In this document: positions 10,186 to 18,558 of the stretch, in pieces
Numbering within the stretch: the first letter of the stretch is position 1
How the letters are laid out: each line of letters begins with the position of its first letter
NCBI GenBank assembly: GCA_033063855.1
Contig: CP093831.1
Span: 23,002,001 to 23,066,000 of the forward strand
From: Smittia aterrima
Taxonomy: Eukaryota; Arthropoda; Insecta; Diptera; Chironomidae
Direction of reading: 5' to 3'
Length of the DNA stretch: 64,000 nt
Notes under the pieces: model-generated
What the model saw: the letters and a program-made list of their open reading frames with translations, nothing else
What the model was told of the DNA's origin: nothing
Databases searched by the model: none
Made by a program: the position numbers and the translations under genes

Positions 10186-10260
10186 ACCCGCGCTGGGATT
10201 CGAACCCAGGACCTCCGGATTACCGGTCCGTTGCTCTTACCAACTAAGCTATCACGGATG
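10186..10260 (-). ncRNA. tRNA-like sequence inside TRIM LTR 1
   Basis: On the minus strand: A-box-like TAGCTTAGTTGG, a four-pair anticodon stem with loop CCGGTAA, a T arm CTGGG-TTCGAAT-CCCAG and B box GGTTCGAATCC. ATCCGTG and CGCGGGT can pair as a 7-bp acceptor stem with two G-T wobbles. Three nucleotides, not two, separate acceptor and D stems, position 33 is C where tRNAs have U, and pair 27-43 is A-G. The anticodon position reads GGT (Thr-like). It is therefore a near-tRNA module, not a normal tRNA gene. A second identical module sits in LTR 2. Confidence 0.7.
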
Positions 10261-10518
10261 TTTATCTCAGTTGGCTTATTCGCTATATGAAGTGTTCCAA
10301 CATTCCCCCCGCAACAATGTAATTGTTGGAGATCTGAACAGTGACATTAGCGTAGTAGCGTTTATGTGTGTGTGTTCGAGTCCTCACTCGCCCTTGCAGC
10401 GTTGCGCAGTGGCTAGCTTGCTTCTGGGCCCATAACCTCTTGGAACGAGTGAATCGGGACAGTGTGGAATGTGGAACATTCTATATGCTTTCCAAACTTT
10501 GAAAGAAAAACATTTGTT

Positions 10519-10593
10519 ACCCGCGCTGGGATTCGAACCCAGGACCTCCGGATTACCGGTCCGTTGCTCTTACCAACTAAGCTATCACGGATG
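10519..10593 (-). ncRNA. tRNA-like sequence inside TRIM LTR 2
   Basis: Same sequence as the module in LTR 1, at the same offset within the LTR (81 bases from its left edge). Both modules run in the transcription direction of the element. Confidence 0.7.
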
Positions 10594-10639
10594 TTTATCT
10601 CAGTTGGCTTATTCGCTATATGAAGTGTTCCAACAAATA

Positions 10640-11340
10640 GGATGAGTGTCCTAATCTTATACGTTTTAGCTGATTTTTTACTTATTTCACTTCTGGGGAC
10701 TTGAGCTTTCAATATATCGCTTGACGGAAGAAGCAAAAACATTAATGACTATATTTATGATTTTTCTGTGTACTTATAATTTCTCCGCGATGCCTCTAAC
10801 ATAGTTTAATTAAGCACGTAAGTCAGCGACAAGATCTTTCCCAATTCGGGACACTTTCGCGTCGCTCAAAAAAAAAGAAGCGAGACTTGAAAAATCCGTT
10901 AATTCGCAAAAAACTCGGAAGCGAAAAATTTTGCATCCGTAGTTTTTAAAACGTAAACAAACAAATCCGACTAATAATTAATATCTTCGTGATCGTCAAT
11001 CAAATTGAAAGAGATTTCACTCAAAGGAGTTGGCGAATCAACTTGATTAAAAACTTTGCGAAAAAAAATCAACGGTTTATTTCAAAAATATTTTCGCATC
11101 ACTCGATTCTTCGATTTTTTTTTTGCGTTTTGGAAGTTGCTTTGAAGCTAATGCTATAAAAAGTTAATTAAACTACGGACAGAAATTTTAATACAAGATT
11201 CCGAGAAAGAAATGTTTATTGCATATAGAAAAAAATAAAACAAAATATTAGCTGTTCAGGGAAGCTTGTAATTACGACTTGAATGAGAGTGTCCCGAATT
11301 GGGAAAGAATTTTGGCCGTATCAGATTGGGAAACTCATCC
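10640..11340. mobile_element. MITE with 24-bp terminal inverted repeats
   Basis: Left end GGATGAGTGTCCTAATCTTA and right end (reverse complement) GGATGAGTTTCCCAATCTGA match at 21 of 24 positions and are flanked by TA on both sides (10,638-10,639 and 11,341-11,342). An internal inverted pair, CCCAATTCGGGACAC near 10,839 and GTGTCCCGAATTGGG near 11,289, echoes the ends. There is no open frame of note over 701 bp. TA duplication suggests Tc1/mariner-type mobilisation. It lies inside the right target-site duplication of the TRIM, so it arrived later. Confidence 0.8.
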
Positions 11341-11342
11341 TA

Positions 11343-11995
11343 TAACTAAACGCGAAACTAAAGCCCAAGGAGGTTGCATTGTTTTTGCTTTTCGCTTTGT
11401 ATGATTCCGTTCCGGAATCAAATATTTTGCTCTATTCCGGATTGAAATCAACCAGAAATTGTTTAGCAAATGTTAATAAAATAAGTTTTTGATAGAATTA
11501 TTGCTCTTCGTTATTAAATCTGCTGTTAAACAAGTGATAACTTTTATATCTTAAGTCGATCCCCAACCTTCCCCATTGCAAAAAAAAATTTAAGGGCCAA
11601 GCAAACTAGCAAAACTGTTATTTTGAATAAAACATTAACTTGGTTTCTGTTGAATTTGCTCCAAACTCTTTGAACAGCAACAACAACCAAGAAAAAAATC
11701 TGCTTCAATCCGAAACGGAATCATACAAAGCGAAAAGCAAAAACAGTGCAACCTCCTTAAACTTTAGTGTCGCATCTGGTTAAGTTGCTATCTATGAGCG
11801 ATTTCGAAAGCCGTATACCGGAGACTACCTCGGTGCGATCTAATTTTCTTTAATAAATTGAAAAAAATTAATTAAAAGTTAATTAAACTTTCATTATATA
11901 AAGTTTGAAAGTCGACACGAACATAATTTTTAAACAAAGTTTTCTTCATAATTTCTCATCATGTCATTCAATGACTAAGCTTCAAAGGAATCAGA
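11343..11995. repeat. Duplicated block upstream of receptor 5
   Basis: Matches 4,612-5,275 with small indels, including both arms of the long inverted repeat and the receptor leader. Together with 9,745-10,104 it is the second copy of the block that precedes a type A receptor; the window's first 110 bases are the end of a third copy. Confidence 0.75.
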
Positions 11996-12475
11996 ATGGA
12001 AACGATAAATTACAGCGACTGCGTGGCTAAGTTTATTTCTTTCGGATTAAAAATCAAAGCAAAATTGTTAGTTTCACATTTTTCTGTATTCTTTTATAAT
12101 GAATCATAATAATTCATTAGATATTGTACCTGGTGGATTATTCAGCCCAGTTTGCCAGCAGTAATTGGTCTCTACTTGATCGAATATTTCGATGAACTTG
12201 ATTTCGCTTCTTTCATTGAGACTGGAACAATTTTCGGTGAGTCGAACCTTCAAATGTCAATTAATCCTCTCTACAGTTTTCTTTCTTCGAATGCTCTTCT
12301 ACATGCTATCACTTCATTTGTTCGGTTCGGGAATGGAGAGTTTGCTTGAGGAAATTAACAATGAAAGGTGAATGCTCATGTTATTTATCTGAAAATTGAT
12401 GCGAGCGCTAAAAAATAAAACCTCTTTCGATAGGAACAATCCTCTGGACAACGAAGAAATAAAAACGACCAAAAA
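11996..12475 (+). pseudogene. Odorant receptor 5, truncated in exon 4 (subtype A)
   Basis: Exons 11996-12066, 12121-12236 and 12277-12367 are intact and in frame (METINYSDCVAKF start; exon 3 ending EEINNER). Exon 4 begins at 12,434 and matches receptor 3 for about 14 codons (NNPLDNEEIKTTKK), then homology ends at about 12,475 and the frame runs into unrelated sequence with a TGA at 12,519. The large transmembrane core and last exon are missing. Upstream DNA and leader are preserved, so a short transcript could still be made, but no receptor. Confidence 0.85.
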
Positions 12476-13520
12476 ACGGCCACTTTATCAAGAAAAAATC
12501 AAGTTTGATATCAAAACATGAGAAAAACTTGCAAAATTTCAAAAAATTTCAACTTTCACCCTAAATTTGAGAAAACTCAGATTTTGTTTGACTATTCATT
12601 GAACGCCAAGTTGTTAATCAACTCACTCACCATGTCTCCAATAAGTGTGATTAAGATCAAATGTCCAGTTTGGCTGATGGACCCCCCAACGTGAACGAAG
12701 TCGCCAAAAGTGACCATTTTCGACCCACTCAAGCCAATATATGCGTCACACCACTCTCTCCACCCCGACACATGATACATCATTCGAAAGGTCTCAATTA
12801 GAGCTACAACTTTTGCCTTCACATCAAACCAACGTTGGGAACAAAAAGTTGCGCAATAGTTGAAAAAGTGACGTAATTTTACCATGCCTAACTTTGAGGT
12901 CAAAAATTTCACAAATTTAACGATCCAAAAAGGAAGCCAGTACCATGAGTGCCCATGAGTGCAAAAAGTAGTCAATTTTAGCAGTTTTTGTCCTGCCGAT
13001 GGGTGAAAAAAAATAGCTGGACCCACCCCCTTTGCACCGATGATGCCCCAAACTAAACTTCACATAAAAAGTTTACATTGGCCCAATGTCATTGGGGAAA
13101 ATCGAATAAGGAACTTGGGCCTGCCAAAATCAGAAGTGGTCATTTTTCAACATTTTTTCGGGAAACTTTTTACATTTTGCAAATTTGTCCTTCGAGGGGA
13201 GGGGAGAGGGGTAAAAAAATCATCTCACATTGTTGCACAACTAATCACGATTAAAACTGCCCAAACAACCACGGCTCTATCTCATCACGTTTGGGCGCTA
13301 CGACGGTGAGAGTCGGGCAAGAATCAAAAAAGCTTCAATTAAAATTTCGGGGGGAGGGGGGACGAAATTTGGAAAATTTGGTTTTCTCATTTTATCTCGC
13401 TTTATTTCGGCACCTTCGGTGCCTCACCTCGTCTCGATCCGGTGATGTTTTCGTATTTAAAGTTGTGACATTGGAAATGGCAGGAATTATACATAATGTA
13501 AATTATGTATAATTTATGAA
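12476..13520. repeat. Unclassified insertion replacing receptor 5 exons
   Basis: About 1 kb unlike the surrounding receptor DNA in composition: G-runs near 13,195-13,212 and 13,350-13,361, a perfect hairpin GGCACC-TTC-GGTGCC (13,409-13,423), and a perfect 11-bp palindrome at 13,486-13,513 (ATTATACATAA). A 144-codon minus-strand frame (13,026-12,592) resembles nothing I know. To the right, from about 13,530, the sequence matches DNA downstream of the deleted receptor (8,620 onward). I call it a probable repeat element of unknown class; no clear terminal repeats were found. Confidence 0.4.
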
Positions 13521-13966
13521 AATCATAATTTCCTTAGAAAGTTCTTAGCAATGTTTCATTGAAACAACTTCAATCAAATATAACTTTTGATTAATTTAAT
13601 CGAACATTTATTGTTGTAAATATTTATCTAGATAGATTGTTTTGAATAGATCAGCAAAAATAAAAACGTATTTTTGTATCATGAAATTATTTCGCGAGAT
13701 TTTCGCTAACTACGTTGAATAATTGTTAAAGCAATTTTGATGGCCGAATAATATTTTCCCTTTTACGTCAAATTAGTACATAATTCGGAATTACTATGTC
13801 AAATTATTTATTTTTAGAATAGCTCAAATAAAAACTCCCGAGATAACGAAACCACAAAATAAAAATTAATATTCTCGTCGATTAATTCTCAAAACTTATT
13901 TGATTTCCATTAAAGTTTAGAGTGTCGTGCAAAACAGTTTAAAGCAAATTAGAGTCTTAATCTAAA

Positions 13967-14451
13967 ATGACTTCTAAGTCATTGGAAAGCGAATCCGATG
14001 ATGTGGTCATTGATCTGAATAATATTCAAGCTCAAGACGCTGTCGACGCTCCGAGAAAACACAACATTACAAACTTTTATCACACTAAAAAATCTGCAGC
14101 AGAGGGAATGATGGACATCTCATTGCTCACAGCCAATGCAAATCAACTTAAGTTTATTCTTTACTTCAATCAAACTTCAAGAACTTTTTATCCTGCGCTG
14201 AGTCTCATCATTTTGTCTTTAGTGTTGCAAGTGTCAATTGGATTCCTTTTGATATTTCGTGTAAGTGTCATTTGCTGATTTCCAAAATACTCTTGTGTCA
14301 GTTCTTTTTGTTTTAGCGTCGATTTAAAACAAACGGTCAAAAGCGACAGGCCAGCACAGTCAACGAATATTTAGTTTTGTTGATATTTCTCGTAACCGTC
14401 ATCAACATCATGGCCGCAGTTCTAACCACAACTGAAACCCCAAGTGAATGA
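13967..14451 (+). CDS. Ninjurin family protein
   Basis: Exons 13967-14260 and 14317-14451 (donor GTAAGT, acceptor TTTTAG) give 142 residues. The segment KSAAEGMMDISLLTANANQL followed by a long helix LSLIILSLVLQVSIGFLLI matches the ninjurin core: amphipathic helices, then two membrane helices, the second here YLVLLIFLVTVINIMAAVL. The N-terminal 40 residues are acidic and variable, as usual. Ninjurins are small plasma-membrane proteins; NINJ1 oligomerises to rupture membranes in dying cells, and fly ninjurins act in adhesion and tissue stress. AATAAA at 14,452-14,457 begins right after the stop. Sitting inside a receptor array is odd; the exons look intact and I see no sign that it is a retrocopy, since it has an intron. 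Confidence 0.88.
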
Positions 14452-14862
14452 AATAAAATTAAATAAAAGTTTCTTATCAGTAAACATCATGTCAGTATCA
14501 TAAAATAAAATAAGAAACTTTTTAAAAATAAGAAAAAAGGAGAAGTCTGATGACAATTAGTGAATTTTGTATTCAGAGAAAACTGAACACGAGCTAACTG
14601 GACACGCATTAACGTGTTTGACGCTTTCCAATTATGAAAAGTTTTAATTGAAACCACGCTTAATTTCCGTCGCCTTCGTTAAACGATGTCTAAGAGTCAA
14701 GAGACAGAATAATTACCCAAAATAAGGTTTTGTATTACAAAAACATTTTCAAATGTAAGTCACAATTTTTAAGTCGTCATTGATCGACTCGATACGAAGA
14801 TTTTTCACTTCGAAAATAATTCTCTTCATGTCATTCAATGATTGAGCTTTAAAGGAGTCACA
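14452..14862. other. Spacer between ninjurin and receptor 6
   Basis: It starts with the ninjurin polyadenylation signal. Bases about 14,620-14,760 (CACGCTTAATTTCCG, GAGACAGAATAATTACCC) are related to 16,755-16,920 and more weakly to 1,990-2,100. The type B receptor leader follows. No gene seen. Confidence 0.6.
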
Positions 14863-16183
14863 ATGAAAAAGATAAATTACAGCGACTGTGTTGCAAAGTT
14901 TATTTCTTCAGGAATAAATATAACAAACAAATTGTTAGTTCAACATTTTAACTTGAGAGTGTGATTAACAATTTAATTCTTTAGGTATTTTACTTTCTGG
15001 ATTGGTGAGGCCTGCATCGTTGCAACACTCGCTCTCCACATAATCAAGTATTTTGATGAACTTGATTTTACTTCATTGATTGAGATTGAAACAATGCTTG
15101 GTGAGCCTAAGAGTCAAAAATAATTCGTCAACTTATAATTTGTTTAGCTTTACATGTTCGAATGATGCTCTACTTGGTGTCACTTCATTTGTTCGGTTCG
15201 AGAATGAAGACTCTGACTGAGGAAATCAATGATGAAAGGTGATTTTTGTTTAAATTACTCGGCTAAAAAGTAACACGAGCTTCGCATAAACAAAAATATT
15301 TTTCGATAGGAATAAATCGACGAGCAGCGCTGAACTCTCCTTGACAAAGAAATTGTTTGCAAAGATCGAATTCGTCGTGGCTCTCAATCTCACATTTAGT
15401 ATCTTCGCTATGTTTTTCGGTTACATGTTAAGCACTTTATTCATAAAGGCAAATCAATATCAACTCCCAAACGGCGTCGTGATATTTTTTTTGCCCTTCG
15501 ATGAAGTTTTCTCAGTCAATTGGTTTCTAAACTACATTTTTCAATTCGTTACAATATTCTTTGCCGCTTTATTATTTGTAGTTTACGCTATTCCGGTCCT
15601 CGCCATTTTTAACCACTCATGTCTAACGCTTGACGAACTAATTATCATGGCCCGAAGTTTAAAAGAAAATCCAGGAGAGAACCCAGAATTGAAGATGAAG
15701 GATCTCATTGAACGAAGTCAAGTCGTTTTTACAAGACATGAAGAAGCCAAGAGAACAATACAATTCCATTTTTTTGTTGAGTTTTCTTTGCTCTCTTTTA
15801 TGATTTGCTTTAGTTTATGCACGAGTTTGATTGAAACCGCTCCATTAGCTATCATGGTGATGATTACTTCGGTGGTACAACTTTTTATCTTTTGTTTTTT
15901 GGGAGAGCGAGTTAATGATCGAATTGAAATACTTGAGACAACAAGTTATGATCTGGAATGGTATTCGATCAATGTTAAGGAGCAAAAGGTAATTTTGTTT
16001 CTTCTCATGAAGATCAGGAACACGAAAGGCTTCAACGGAATTTTCAATGCAGTCGACATGGAAACTTTTCTTAAAGTAAAAAATAAATGAAAGAAACTAA
16101 TTAAATAATCAAATATTTTCTATAAATTTTAGATTATGAACTTCATCTATTCAATGTTGATGGTTCTGCTATCGCGTCAATAA
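14863..16183 (+). CDS. Odorant receptor 6 (7TM_6 family, subtype B)
   Basis: Exons 14863-14933, 14985-15100, 15148-15238, 15310-16075 and 16133-16183 give 364 residues. Exon 4 is 9 nt shorter than in the other copies because the loop before KENPGEN lacks three residues, a clean in-frame difference. It begins MKKINYSDCVAKF and ends LLSRQ. FLPFDEVF, FLGERV, YDLEWY, ILFLLMKIR and DMETFLK are intact. The last coding exon reads IMNFIYSML where sister genes have IVKF. It is the last intact receptor in the array; a type B stub follows at 16.9 kb. Confidence 0.9.
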
Positions 16184-16554
16184 GGAAAGATAATTAAAAT
16201 AAATAATCAAGTGGACACGGCTCGTGACAAATTGTGAATTTAAATAATTTACATCGAAGAAACTTTCTTGTAGTGAAACAAAGAATGAAAGTTTGTTTTA
16301 TTTATCACGAGCGATATGAAAAAGCGATAGAGCTCTAATTCTTGATTTGCATGATCATATGGCGATCGAATGTTTATTTCTATTTCCTGTGTTGTGAACA
16401 GATTAAATTTGATGTAAATTGAACTTAATGTCTAAATAATAATCAAAATAAATATTACTAGTAAAACGAAAATAAAATTATAGTTTTTAACAATACACTG
16501 AGTTTAATAAAAGAAAAGAAATGCGTTTTTGCATGAACCTTCTTAATCTTTTTT

Positions 16555-16740
16555 GTAGCTGGCTTAATACATTGTGCAAGTTCATTATCATTACAAAAAC
16601 ACTGACCGATGTGAATGAGTTTATTGCGCGCAGTATTGAGCGACAATGAATAAATGAAAGATGTAATTGTAGAAATGGTTACTGCTGGGTCTACTTTGGT
16701 TACACTTCGATAGCAGACTACAATCAAAGTCAGAACTTTG
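16555..16740 (+). pseudogene. Relic of the cysteine-rich peptide gene
   Basis: GGTTACTGCTGGGTCTACTT (16,677-16,696) corresponds to the GYCWAY-encoding part of the peptide gene at 17,486. Bases 16,560-16,650 match 17,215-17,310 upstream of that gene. The middle is deleted and cysteine codons are lost. A duplicated, decayed copy. Confidence 0.5.
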
Positions 16741-16934
16741 TAAAATATATAAAAAGTTTTAATTGGAAACACGCTTAGGTAATTCTCCTCGCCTTCGCAT
16801 AACAACTTTTGAAAATTTAACGGAATTCGATTATTGGATTCAATTATTTGTCGATTATGAGTCTAGAGACAGACTAATTACCCTAAACAAGGTTTTGTAT
16901 TAAGAACTACATTATTCAAAAAAAAAATCCTTCC

Positions 16935-17092
16935 ATGTTATTCGATGATTGAACTTTAAAGGAATCAGAATGAAAACAATAAACTGCAACGTAAATATTA
17001 TAACTCAAAGCAAAATTGTTAGTTCAGCATTTTAACTTGGTAGTGTGAATAACAATTTAATCTTTAGATATTTCACCTTCTGGATTAGAGCT
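16935..17092 (+). pseudogene. Type B odorant receptor stub
   Basis: The type B leader and ATG (16,970) are followed by an exon 1 with an internal deletion that leaves MKTINC and the exon end, out of phase. A good acceptor then leads to about 30 nt of exon 2 (YFTFWIRAA) before homology stops at about 17,092. No exon 3-5 follows. Confidence 0.7.
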
Positions 17093-17485
17093 GCCTTTTT
17101 TTTAATTGAAGGAAATTACTTTGAATGATATTCTAGCACCTTTAATGGCCAAAAGGTATTTTCTTTTTTAAATCACCAAAGGTGAATAAAACAAAATGAA
17201 AATAAATTCTTTAATTGCTGACTTGATACATTGTACAACAAGATTATTATTAGAAAAACGCTGACTGATCGGCGATGTGAATGAATTTATTAAGCGCAAT
17301 CGAATCTTTAAACTATCACTTTGTAACAGTTGCATCCTGATAACGCGATTAAGTATTTTTGCTGATGCAAAACTAGCAACTTTTCAACAATTGCTTGCAA
17401 TGCAAAGTTCGAGAATAAAATCAGAAAAATTTCAAAATGTTTCATCAGTTTACAATTGTTCTCAAGTGCAAAAGACTTCCTGAAA

Positions 17486-17845
17486 ATGAAAGTTAGTTGA
17501 ATAAAATTAGAAAATTTAACTTTCCTGATTTTTTTCAATTGTTAGATTGCGTTATTTGTTCTGCTGTTGGTGGCCTCACTCACTAAGACGAGCGCCAAGG
17601 CTCAAGATGCCGGAAAAATAATAAATGATGCAATTAACAACGCATATGATAATGCTTCAGGTTGCGCTGCTGCAGCTGGTTGCACCAAAGGTTATTGCTG
17701 GGCCTACTGCGGTATATGGCAAAAGAAAGATTGGTGTTACACTTCAAAGGATGACTACACTCTCAGCCGAAATTTTGTTAAATGTACGAGAGACGAAGAT
17801 TGTCACAGATGCTGGAAGTGCGCTGGTGCTTGTGCAATGATCTGA
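17486..17845 (+). CDS. Secreted 10-cysteine small peptide
   Basis: I place the start at 17,486: a six-base first coding exon (ATGAAA), donor GTTAGT at 17,492, acceptor TTGTTAG at 17,545, then the frame to 17,845. The result is 101 residues beginning MKIALFVLLLVASL, a textbook signal peptide that the open frame alone lacks. The mature part has ten cysteines with the pattern GC-5-GC-KGYC-AYC-WC-KC-DC-RC-KC-AC, tryptophan-rich around YCWAYC and CWKC. I do not recognise a named family; an insect secreted disulfide-rich peptide is all I can support. Role could be immune, salivary or structural. AATAAA at 17,857-17,862. Confidence 0.7.
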
Positions 17846-18011
17846 TCAGATCATCTAATAAATGAAGAAAGTGAATACATCGAAATAATTGAATTGTAAA
17901 CTTGAAGGTTCAAATAAGTCAATTGTTCAGATTAAAGTCTTTCTTAAAATGCATTTCAAATGCAAAAATAAAAACATTTGATTGAAGACCGTAAAAACAA
18001 CTTATTTTGGA

Positions 18012-18090
18012 AATTTTCTGGGATTCGAACCCAGTCCCTTTTGATTCTCTGATCAAAGGATAATACAATTAAACCTCCAGAACTTCAAGA
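18012..18090 (-). repeat. tRNA-like unit (isolated copy 1)
   Basis: Minus strand: TTCTGGAGGTTTAATTG, hairpin TTTGATC-AGAGA-ATCAAA, then CTGGGTTCGAATCCCAG with an intact B box. Closest to the units at 39,366 and 45,612. No acceptor stem that would make it a working tRNA. Confidence 0.55.
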
Positions 18091-18329
18091 ATTGATTTGC
18101 TAAAACTCCTATTACAGTCGCTTGAAGAAGTTAAACTGTTTATTGAATTGTTCAATGATCTTCTCTTCTTCAAAATATTTAAACAAATATCAATTTTTTA
18201 GAATATATAAAATAAATGTTTCACTTCATTGTGTGAGAAAAAATTATTTAAAATTCAAATTATTAAGTTTTCTAGAAAAGGATTTTAAAAAATGTAAGCA
18301 ACCACCTTAAACAACTTTTCTATGAAATT

Positions 18330-18395
18330 TCTTGGGATTCGAACCCAGTTCCGCTTGATTCTCTGATCAAAGGATAATTCAATTATCAAATTCAA
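18330..18395 (-). repeat. tRNA-like unit (isolated copy 2, 5' part decayed)
   Basis: Same B box and TTTGATCAGAGAATCAA hairpin, but the A-box side is replaced by AT-rich sequence. It lies about 320 bp from copy 1, a spacing like that in the clusters at 39 and 46 kb. Confidence 0.5.
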
Positions 18396-18485
18396 TGCCA
18401 TGAAAGAGAGTTAGCTGATGAAATGAGCTTTGACCCTTCAAGATTTTTCAAAAATGCAAAACAAGTTTAATGCGAAATTTGATTT

Positions 18486-18491
18486 TTTATT
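18486..18491 (-). terminator. Polyadenylation signal of the proteasome gene
   Basis: AATAAA on the minus strand, 68 bp past the stop codon of the proteasome alpha subunit gene. Confidence 0.5.
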
Positions 18492-18558
18492 TTCCCATTT
18501 TATCAGAAATAAACAAAAGATGAAATTATTGTGAAAGAAAATACGAATACGAGTTAGC

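Larger units (their letters stand above)
10105..10635 (-). mobile_element. Copia-type TRIM, complete, with identical LTRs
   Basis: Two direct repeats of 198 bp (10,105-10,302 and 10,438-10,635) read identically by eye and flank 135 bp with no coding capacity. On the minus strand the LTR begins TGTTGGAACACTTC. The primer-binding segment GGTTATGGGCCCAG follows the 5' LTR directly (10,424-10,437), as I recall it does in Drosophila copia. A purine tract GCGGGGGGAA (10,303-10,312) abuts the 3' LTR. The target-site duplication is AATAT: left copy 10,100-10,104, right copy AATA + T split by a MITE. The element is non-autonomous and would need copia proteins in trans. LTR identity suggests recent insertion. 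Confidence 0.85.

Noticed and set aside
10186..10260. Calling the LTR module a functional tRNA-Thr gene
   Set aside because: C at position 33, an A-G mismatch in the anticodon stem and an extra base before the D stem; it is also repeated exactly in the other LTR.
10136..10435. A 99-codon plus-strand frame through the TRIM with PALGFEPRTSGLPVRCS
   Set aside because: This phrase arises when the antisense of a tRNA-like sequence is translated. It lies over the tRNA module of the LTR and is not a gene.
12592..13026. A 144-codon minus-strand frame in the insertion after receptor 5
   Set aside because: No domain, signal peptide or family pattern; it lies in repeat-like DNA with no splice partner.
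13040..13512. Two overlapping plus-strand frames in the G-rich part of the insertion
   Set aside because: They start and stop within repeat-like sequence, overlap each other and lack any recognisable feature.
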